DNA of 64,000 nucleotides, from NCBI GenBank assembly GCA_026545225.1, contig CM048848.1, positions 23,228,806 to 23,292,805 of the forward strand, in the 5' to 3' direction. The stretch is from Cornus controversa (lineage: Eukaryota > Streptophyta > Magnoliopsida > Cornales > Cornaceae). The translations under genes and the position numbers were made by a program. Of this stretch, positions 55,888-64,000 are shown piece after piece (within the stretch, counting starts at the first letter, position 1; each line of letters opens with the position of its first letter). The notes beneath the pieces were generated by a model. That model was not told the origin of the DNA. It worked only from the letters and a program-made list of their open reading frames with translations, and ran no database searches.

Positions 55888-57938
55888 TTAATTTTTGATG
55901 GTGCATGAAATGGTTGGAGCACCCGGATCTTTGAATTTATGAGGGGCTTGGTGTTGGAAAATGGAGCTTACTTGCTCAGTTAGGAGGACTTTCTTAGGAA
56001 TATTATTCCTAGATTTGCGCTTTTGAGTGCACAAGTCCTTCAAGAATTTAGCATAGGAGGGAATTTGCCAGATAGCATCAAAGAGAGGGAGATTGATCTT
56101 TACTTGTTTGAAGATCTCCATCATGTCCTGAATTTTTTCTCCTTGCTTCCCAAAATGAGAAGGTTCCTTCAATCTTTGAGGAAAAGGAACCAGAGGTTCA
56201 AAAGAGGTGTCAATATGTGGAATAGATGGTGACACAACTTCAATTGCCTTTCCTTTTGGATATTGTGGGACTTTGTTCACATTTGGATTGGATTGGGATT
56301 CTTTTGGATTTTTGGATTGCTCATTGGATTCATTTTTCTCTTCCCCGACCTTGAAATTTATGATTTTACCACTCCTTAAGGTGATGATTGATTGAACTTG
56401 CTCCGAAGGAGCAATACAAGATGAAGATGACGGATCATCAATCACATGAACACCCTTAGGATTTGCCACCAGTTGACTTGGCAACTTACCTTCCTCTATT
56501 CTATTCAAGGCATTAGCTAGTTGCCCGATTTGGGCTTCTAACCTAGCCATAGATTGAGCGTTAGCTTTAAGCTTAGAGATTGATTGAGAGTGGGTTTGCA
56601 ACAAGCGAGTATTAGCCTCAAGATTGCTTATCACTCTTTCCTCAAAGCCTTGGCTTCTCGGAGGAGGTGGTGGTTGTTGGTAGTTGGGTCTTTGATGGTA
56701 AGGTTGAGGAGTTGGCCTATATTGAGGCTGTTGAGATTGGGAATGAAAGGAATTTTGCCCTTGAAAAGAGGGACTTGGTTCTTGAGATTTTCCTGAAAAT
56801 ACTGGATGATTCTTGAAACCAAGATTGTAGGTATTTGAATATGGATCATTAATCTGTTTAGAATACAAGGCATTCGCTTGCTCTTGAGCATAATCGGGAG
56901 ATTGACCAGCAATAAGACAATCTCGCACATAATGTGAAGTGCTATAGCAAAATGAACACCCTTCCTAATTTTGAATAGGTTGGCTTGGAGTAGGCAGCCC
57001 ATTTTTCATGATTTGGTCCATTTTTCGGGTTAAGGCTTCTACTTGCATGGGAACCTCATCTACCCTTGAAATCTCACGTACTCCTCTACAAGGTTGGGTT
57101 GATTTCCCTTTTCTAGTGGAGGAGCGTTGAGCTGAATTATTACTTAGGGTTTGAAAAAGTGTTCATGCATCATCTAGGCTTTTCAAAAGGTATCCACCTC
57201 CACAAGCAGAATCTATCATTTGCCTATGTTGCTCACTTACCCCATCGTAAAAGCTTTGCACTAGGTGTCATTTTGGGACAGCATGGTGCAGACAAGATTT
57301 AAGAAGATCTTTTAATCTCTCCCACATCTCATAAAATTGTTCTTGATCAATTTGGGTGAATCCGGTGATTGCTCGCTGAATATCACTTATCTTTCCCATT
57401 GGGAAGTATTTTTTTAAGAATTCAATTTGCATCTCCTCCCAAGAATGGATTGAGTTAGGTTCTAAGGAATTGAACCAACTTCTAGCTTTATCCTTTAGGG
57501 AGAATGGAAACATACGAAGCTTTAGATCATCCTTCATAAAGTGTGGTACCCGAATGGTGGAACACACAGAAAGGAAGTAATCTAAATACCGGTATGGATC
57601 TTCATTTGGGAGACCATAGAAGCTATTAAAAAGATTGATAGTGGAGGACTTTTTTCAAATTGATTTGCCGCTACATCTGGAAATTGAATACATGAAGGTA
57701 CTTCAAATGTAGTCGAAAGATAAAAGCCCATAAGCAACTCTCCTTGAGGAGGAGGAGGTGGAGGTTGTTGTTCATGATTAAATGGAGGTAGTCCGGGAGC
57801 TTGTCCATTATTTGGTTCCATGTTTTCAGTCCTAGTCAATATAGGGTCCCTAGAGGTTCCTCTATGTTGTCTAAGTGTTCGTTCAAGTTCAATATTACAC
57901 GGAAGCAAAGGAAGTGACAATGACCGTCTACCTAGCAT
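55888..57938 (-). pseudogene. Athila-A gag
   Basis: Starts MLGRRSLSLPLLPCNIELER (57938). After a one-base shift in an A-run near 57645, the capsid piece DDLKLRMFPFSLKDKARSWF, EFLKKYFPMGKI, DQEQFYEMWERLKDLL is read (57567-57268). The CCHC zinc knuckle CSFCYSTSHYVRDC is at about 56960-56915 (all four ligands kept, stop just before it). Then comes a long Gln/Pro/Ser-rich linker and VPFPQRLKEPSHFGKQ..IPSYAKFLKDLC, the gag-protease border typical of Athila. Confidence 0.9.
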
Positions 57939-58185
57939 GCATTAAAAGTAAAACAACACCTCAATATGCAAAATAACAAAATTAAAATTACTCAAATGCA
58001 CAAATTTTAGACTTTATACTCACAAAGGGTCTAGCTTTGAGTCTTTGAGATGCCCACTATGTGGTATGCCTAAAATCAAGTAATTTGAGAGATAAGCACA
58101 AGATATATACAAAAAAGAATGAAAGAATTTCTAACCTAAGAATTAAACCAGATTTAATCTTTCAATGGCCACAATTAAAACCGTA
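57939..58185 (-). other. Athila-A 5' leader
   Basis: About 250 bp between PBS and gag ATG, AT-rich, no ORF. Short for an Athila leader. Confidence 0.6.
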
Positions 58186-58204
58186 GTCCCCGGCAACGGC
58201 GCCA
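58186..58204 (-). other. Athila-type primer-binding site
   Basis: Minus strand TGGCGCCGTTGCCGGGGAC, the PBS shared by Athila and related plant gypsy elements, six bases inside the 5' LTR end (..CCACACCA). Confidence 0.92.
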
Positions 58205-58210
58205 AAATTT

Positions 58211-59624
58211 TGGTGTGGCTAAACTTGATTGTAATTGTAAGCTTAATGTTTGCCCTTTTTCAAAATATAATTTAACCACTCGCAAGAGCACGAATCTTTG
58301 TAGATACGGTTCTATATAGAGGGTATCGATCCCACGAGGACTAGTTGTTAATTGTCTTGAAGAAAGATTAATTCCACTTTAATTTTAAAAACAAGGTTTT
58401 GGTTTTTGTTTTAAAACTATTGTATGAAATGTAAAAATACTAAATTTAAAGAGTTATAAGTTGGGAGAGAGAACTATGGCTGGTTTCCACCACTACCCAT
58501 TCACATGTCCACCAATGTAGCAAACTTGAGATTTATAAGATTAAATGTCTAACAATGTCATTAGACTTGTGACCTCAACAACATATCAAAATATCAATGT
58601 ATGTGCAAACCAATCATAATCCATCTTCAACAAGTGTAGTTCTTCAACCTAACTAACTACCCTACTCTCTAAGTGAACCTAAATGCATTCAAACTACCTC
58701 ATCTTGGCATGGTTTATACAAGCAAGAACAACACACTCCATTTAAACACCATTGCTTAGCCATTACTTACACTTTTTGTGGAAGATGCAAGTGTTGTGCA
58801 TTCATAAGATGGATTCTACTCTAAGACAAGAATAAAAACAATATTATATGAATATATATAAGAAATGTATAAGTATACATTATCACTAGACTAAGTAATC
58901 AACATTTAAATACAAATCCCAAATCATACTACAAAAATGAACAAGTTTACATGGCTAGGGGTTTCACCCACACCCTAGTAGAGAAGTTAGTTAGTTGATC
59001 ATGGCAGCCTTGCACTCTTCCATTGATAGAGAAAATGAAGCTTCAAGGTCTGGTTCAGCTCCCTCTTCTCCTCTCCTGAATCTCTCTAGTGTATGGTATA
59101 TGTTATATGTGCAAATGGCTCCTTTTGTTCATTTATGGCTACCTTTTCATCCTTGGGGCCCACCATATATATATATATATATATATCAATATATATACCA
59201 ACTAAGTCAATAATATCTCCATGTGTCTTGTTCAAGTCAGAAAATCCATCCAAGTCGTGCAAAAAGGTGGATTTTGTTGCAAGTGGGAAGGGCAGGTGAG
59301 AAAGTGGGCAAGTGGGTCTGCAGAATCTCGATTGATCAAGATTGGAATCTCGATTGATCAAGATTTTGATTAATCAAAATACATGCTCAATCAATCGAGA
59401 TCTCGATTGATCGAGATGAATATCACGATTGATCGAGATGCCTTAGCTTTATTTCTGACTTCTACTCTTCAACTGCAAATGGCCTCAAACATTGCTCCTT
59501 TTGGTACAACACCTGCAATACATAAAAAATACAAAAATACCGTAAACATATCTCAGTAAACGTAATAACGGGACTAACATATGCAATAAAGAGGGTTCAA
59601 ATGCATAGTATTGAACACTTATCA
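58211..59624 (-). mobile_element. 5' LTR of Athila-A
   Basis: 1,414 bp, plus-strand start TGGTGTGGCTAAACTTGATT, end TTGAACACTTATCA, closely matching 46972-48360. Palindromes at 59323-59440 are more decayed than in the 3' LTR (several one-arm changes such as GATCAAGA). Confidence 0.9.
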
Positions 59625-59629
59625 ACACA

Positions 59630-59684
59630 CACAATCTATTCTCTTCAAATCCAATCTCCATTTCTCACCACAATGATCTAATCA

Positions 59685-59715
<31 letters not shown>

Positions 59716-60760
59716 ATATATATATATATATATTACATTTAAGCTTGGTATAATAAGATAAAATATTCAATCCTGTGGGTTGAAATGCCTTTTACTATCT
59801 ATGGTTCAAACATTATTCTATTTGAATTATAGTGCCATAGGCACGAGCATACACTAGTATATATATATTATCTCGGTTTTGTTCACTTCTCACATTCTCA
59901 CAAATTCGATCCTGAATCTGCCGATCAACAATGGTGACATCGCGACACCTTTGAGACTTGCAAATCCCAATCGGACAATGAGATCTGCATCTTATGTGTC
60001 GAGAAGAACCCCCACCCAAGGCCTCTATCTGCACATTAGCTTTGTCCAATCTGTCACCATTCCAAGATCCATCTCAAAAAGATGGAGTCTTGTGGCAATG
60101 AGTAGAGGCTTTTGGTAAGGCATATTTGTGAAATAGAGGCTTTTTGTCTTCGCTAAATTTAATTGAGGCTTTTTAGAAAGACAGTAATGAGAGAGAAAAA
60201 TGGAGATCATGACTTCTTGACAAATTTTGGTTAAGTAAATTTGTGAAATTCTTATAGATACATAGTGAGAGTAGAGATATGTTGATCCATGAAATTTAAT
60301 GGATTTTAATCTAGTTAATGCATTTAAATTGGGTTTGATCCACTTTTAATTGAGGACACGTGTCAACTTTTTGTCAAGCCATATCATCAGGGAGGACACA
60401 GTTGGTCCTGCTGGGTAGCACCCAAGCACGCCATGTCATCAGGGAGGACAAAGTTAGTCTTACTAGGCAGCATCCAAGCATTGTCCATCTGGAAAATATA
60501 TTGTAAGGAAAAATGAATTTTGGCAATTGTTCTAAGTGAGTAGCACGAAAGAGTTGTTTTTTGCTTAGGAAGACTTGTAATAACACAAAATCTAAAGACC
60601 TTTGTGGAATTTCTACATGTTCTGCTTATGAATACACATTGATCTCCCAATAACAAATTCCTCCAAGATGTGTGTTCTGAATGCACTACCACTTGTTCTA
60701 ATATGTTAAGGTATTACATTCACCCTCCCACACATTATGATAAATGGGGAGTTAATTACA
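59630..60760. other. Non-coding flank between Athila-A and a family-G LTR
   Basis: (CT)n and (TA)n microsatellites at 59687-59732. A 79-codon plus frame at 59879-60118 is not recognisable. A two-copy tandem duplication of CATCAGGGAGGACACAG..GGCAGCA, about 62-bp unit, lies at 60380-60480. Confidence 0.5.
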
Positions 60761-63495
60761 TGTAATACCCTGTAACTTTGGAGGGCTTTTAATTTTAATT
60801 TAAATGTTTTATTTCTTTTATTAGTTAAATTGAATTACTTTATTGGTTGGATTAAATTCTTTGAGTGCCTTAAATATTGTGGTGTAGTTTACTTTTTTTT
60901 TTTTTTTCATTTTTTTTTATTTGGACTGGGTCTTTGTGTTTTCTTTATTTTAATTTTGGATTGGGCTAGGGAGGAATCTGGGTTGAGTTGGGCTGGAATG
61001 GTTGGGTTAGGTGTACTTATTTTTGATGGGCTAGGGTTTGTTTTATTAATTTTTCCTTTTAATTTTATTTAGTCTTAATTACTTTTCTGGAAAAAAAAAT
61101 TAATAATAAAAGAAAAGAAAAGAGGGGATTAGGGTTTCTGCCGTTAGCTTACGTACAGAAACTCAGAGTGTAGACGAAAAGAGAGGATGGAGAGAATGAG
61201 AAATCGTGTGGATGGGTTTTGAGTCATCGAAGATGCAAGTTCGACTCTTCTATTCCCCTTTGAATCTGTACACATAGACTAAATCCTGTAATATGTAAAT
61301 TGATTGTTGCATTTTTTTTTTAAATCTTTCATTTTGGTATAAAATTAATTTTTATAAATCTGATTTTTCTTTTCTGTGGATTTTGATGTTTGTGAAATTA
61401 AATTGGCAATTGAGGATTGGTGTTGATTTTTTATTTACACACATATAGCTACATGTATACATGCATACGACGAATATAATGATATGTTAAGTTTAAAGTC
61501 ATGGATGTTTATTGTAGCAATTTGTGGTTTGTTAATTGGTTCTTACTGGATTAAATTTACCCTTGAACATTTGGGAATGGATCATAGAGGAATTCAAAAT
61601 TAATTTTTTTTTTAAATTTGTTGAAGAACCCTAGAAGTTGTCATTTGCGAGTTCTCGTTTTGGGGCATTTTTGATGGGGCTTTTGGGACCAAGAGATAGC
61701 TTGTGATGAGAGGAGAATATTGATATAAAATTTGGGTCGAACAAAGGCCGGGGAAGTGAACGAAAAGGGGCTACCAGCACGCATGAATAGTGCGTGCAGG
61801 TAGGGGGTTGAAATTTTGAAAAATTATTTTTTTAGAAATACTTAAATATTTCAAAAAAATTTCAAATTTTTAATTCAACTCCCTCAAAGTTAAATAAACA
61901 TGGGTTTAAATTTTCATGTCGAAATGAACTCACCTTGTAGTGAAATTGATTTTTAAAGTGTCTAAAAATTGGATTTTTTGCCTTCTTTTATTTTAGAAAA
62001 TACATTTATAATTCCAAATATTCCCAAATTTTCACTGTAACTTCTTAGATGTTAAATGATCTTGATTTTAAAGTTTCATGTCAAAATAAGTTCGCCTTGT
62101 AGTTCAATTGATTTTTAAAGTGTCCAAAATATGAGTTTTTCACCTTCTTTTATTTTTAAAAAATATTTTAAAATTCCAAAAAAATTTAAAAACATTCAAG
62201 TAACTTTATAGGGATGGAATACACTTGCTTTTTAAATTTTAGATGGAAATAAGTTTCCCTTGTGGTTTATCAATTTTAACGTATGCCTCAAAACTATGTT
62301 TTATTTTCTTTTGCTGGAAAAATATTTTTTTTAAATTCCCAAAAATTTTGGAAAATACCAGAATGATTAAATAGGGTTCTTAGAAATAGAATAGGCCCAG
62401 AAACTTAGATTAGAGTTAGGTTTTGACTTCCTCAAAGATTTGAGTGCATTGGAGGCCTGGTTGGGTATTTGATCCTATAATGGATGCTTGTGTTATTTTA
62501 TTATCTTAACTGTTTCCTTCTTGAAGTTATAATTATTCATGATACACTTGGTGTAGTTTATTTGTGAACGATTTCTCTCTTTGTGATGATTGAATACCCT
62601 ATCATTTAGATCTTTATGTTTTGAGCATTTTCCATCATTGTGCACCTTATTTTATTTCATGTTGTAAATTGGTTTGGGAGGTATGTAAGGATTATCAAGC
62701 GTGTCAGGATTGCCAACACCTAATAAGGTATCTATGCATTATATTTGGCATGTTAGGATTTCCATGGCCATATCAGGATTGTCAATACCTATTAAGGTAT
62801 CCCCAAATAATAATGGTGGCATGTCAGGATTGCCTAGAGTTAATAAAATGTATTCATATGTTTCTTTATTTTGAACTTAAAGAATGTGTTCATTATTTTT
62901 ATGGTAAGGGTTTTGATGGTAAATTGTAAAAGATGACTTTTTTTAAAAACATGAACTGGTTAAGGAAGGACTTGTATGTTATATATATATATTCCTCTTG
63001 TGTTCCTTATACTGAGGATATGTATATTGGTTCTCTGATTGGGATGTAGTAGATAGGACTTGCTCGTGGGTTTAACCCACTTTGTTGATATTTCAGGTCC
63101 TAGACAGGTTCCACCGCGAGGATAGAGTTTTAGGGTTGGTTGTGGCAGACATTTCTTCTCTTCAATCTCAGGGTAGGAATTCATCTTCTTCTTCAAGAAC
63201 TTAAACCTTGATCTTGATGGAGGTTTTGGTTATTGGTTTTAATTTAGGGTTGTAAACTTTTATTCATTCTAGTTAGGGGGTCCTTGGGTTACGGGACTTC
63301 CAAATTGTAATACCAGACACATACTCAGTTATTTAATCATTATATTTTATTCAAAGGGACTTTCTATTCTGCTTTTAGATTTTATTTCATGTTGTCAGTT
63401 GTACTCTTTGCTTATTACTATCAGTTATTAATATCCCTCAGGTTTTGTGTATAAGACTGTCCACCTCATTCACGAAATTTTGTGGGGGAATTTCA
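60761..63495 (+). mobile_element. Family-G LTR copy 5 (5' LTR, plus strand)
   Basis: TGTAATACCCTG to GGGGGAATTTCA, 2,735 bp, the reverse complement of the minus-strand family-G LTRs. A tandem repeat remnant lies at 62690-62860 (GTGTCAGGATTGCC, AATAAGGTATC). Its 5' flank is AATTACA. It is followed by PBS and gag, so it is a true 5' LTR; its 3' partner lies beyond the window. Confidence 0.88.
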
Positions 63496-63497
63496 TT

Positions 63498-63514
63498 TAG
63501 TATCAAAGCATTCC
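63498..63514 (+). other. Primer-binding site, mutated Met type
   Basis: TAGTATCAAAGCATTCC two bases after the LTR end. Compared with TGGTATCAGAGCC at 37181 it has G-to-A changes at positions 2 and 9. Confidence 0.75.
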
Positions 63515-63647
63515 AGGTTCAAGTGTCCTCGGGTTTTAAGGGTCCATCGTAGGATATCTTCCGCATTGCGTATTCTGATAAATAGAATCTAGGTATAAGA
63601 CTCGTAGTTCTTCATACGTTTTAGTCTATTATTGGGGTTTTATTCAG

Positions 63648-64000
63648 ATGCCACCCCATAGGAGGAGGAATGCGAACCACAACTAAGGTCAAGACAATGT
63701 TCAGTTAGGACAACGTTCAGGGTGGAAATGCTAAACTTTCTCCCCATTTGGCAGCCATGATAGCTTAGGTTGTAGCTACAGGGGTGGCGACTGCTCTTTA
63801 GAATCAGTAGTCACACTACTGTGGCGCATGTTACATTACCAGTGGAATAGCCTAACAGTTGGGAAGGATTCAAAACTCTTTCATGAGAGGGAGTTCTTAG
63901 ACTTATTGCCGAGGGACATAACAGTCATAGGGTATGAGCAGGAGTACACCAATTTATCTTTGTTTGCACCTGAGGAGGTAAACACTGAAGAGAAAAGAAG
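63648..64000 (+). pseudogene. Gag of family-G element, broken and internally deleted, runs off the window
   Basis: ATG at 63648 gives MPPHRRRNANHN then a stop. Further pieces (frameshifted) match the minus-strand gag at 33190-33000. At about 63875 the sequence jumps from ..LGRIQNSF to KEFLDLLPRD-like text and then YEQEYTNLSLFAPEE, skipping the GDALRWWESV part seen at 32882-32800. The capsid region is thus deleted. The window ends inside this gene. Confidence 0.8.

Larger units (their letters stand above)
46967..59629 (-). mobile_element. Complete Athila-type gypsy element (Athila-A), TSD ACACA
   Basis: The unit 46972-59624 (12,653 bp) is flanked by exact ACACA copies (46967-46971, 59625-59629). 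Its LTRs are 46972-48360 and 58211-59624. On the minus strand the order is 5' LTR, PBS, gag, protease, RT, RNase H, integrase, palindrome-rich spacer, env-like ORF, 3' UTR, PPT, 3' LTR. The LTRs are alike but not identical (four differences in the first 160 bp aligned). Pol has several stops and frameshifts, and the RT catalytic motif is deleted, so the element is non-autonomous now. Confidence 0.92.

Noticed and set aside
55860-56930. Plus-strand ORFs at 56023, 56207 and 56584
   Set aside because: They are shadows of the minus-strand Athila gag.
59879-60118. 79-codon plus ORF near the Athila-A flank
   Set aside because: The amino-acid mix is plausible but no motif, neighbour or splice signal supports it.

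Overview
The window is a nested block of retrotransposons from a plant nuclear genome, most likely a eudicot. The evidence is a high A+T content, Ty3/gypsy LTR elements of at least four families, an Athila-type primer-binding site, a plant CACTA terminus, and degenerate remnants of plant gene families (galactinol synthase, S-domain receptor-like protein, PPR protein). I found no convincing intact host gene, no tRNA or rRNA gene and no CRISPR array. Almost every coding stretch is a broken piece of gag-pol or of the extra ORF that follows pol in Athila-like elements.

Layout. 1-3323: the 3' end of a chromodomain-type gypsy pol, a 3.0-kb LTR, then a Met-tRNA-type PBS. 4317-7397: a complete small non-autonomous LTR element with a perfect 5-bp target-site duplication (TSD, CAAGT). 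7490-10489: a minus-strand gypsy LTR (called family G below), truncated at its right end. 10490-18165: a non-autonomous element with very long (3.8-kb) LTRs whose 5' LTR is truncated. 18166-24884: the least repetitive part, with an S-domain receptor-like pseudogene, the last two exons of a galactinol synthase pseudogene, and a CACTA-like terminus. 24885-36276: an old minus-strand Athila-like element (Athila-B) whose env-like ORF is split by a family-G element (26021-34281, near-perfect TSD). 36277-40755: a family-G LTR split by a composite element (36876-40590) that joins a gypsy LTR to a TRIM-like miniature element. 41914-43332: a solo Athila-A LTR with TSD CCCTA. 43590-46971: a PPR pseudogene, another LTR and simple repeats. 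46972-59624: a complete 12.65-kb Athila-A element on the minus strand with TSD ACACA. 60761-64000: a family-G LTR, PBS and broken gag running off the window.

How the parts relate. Family G appears five times (7490, 26021, 36277, 37196, 60761). All five copies carry a length-variable tandem repeat in the LTR. The Athila-A LTR appears three times (solo, left, right) and carries a palindromic array that recurs in the spacer between pol and the env-like ORF. The nesting gives an order of events: Athila-B is older than the family-G element inside it, and the family-G LTR at 36277 is older than the composite inside it. Most stops I could inspect look like C-to-T or G-to-A changes, as expected for methylated, silenced repeats.

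All family names come from reading motifs by eye; no database search was run.
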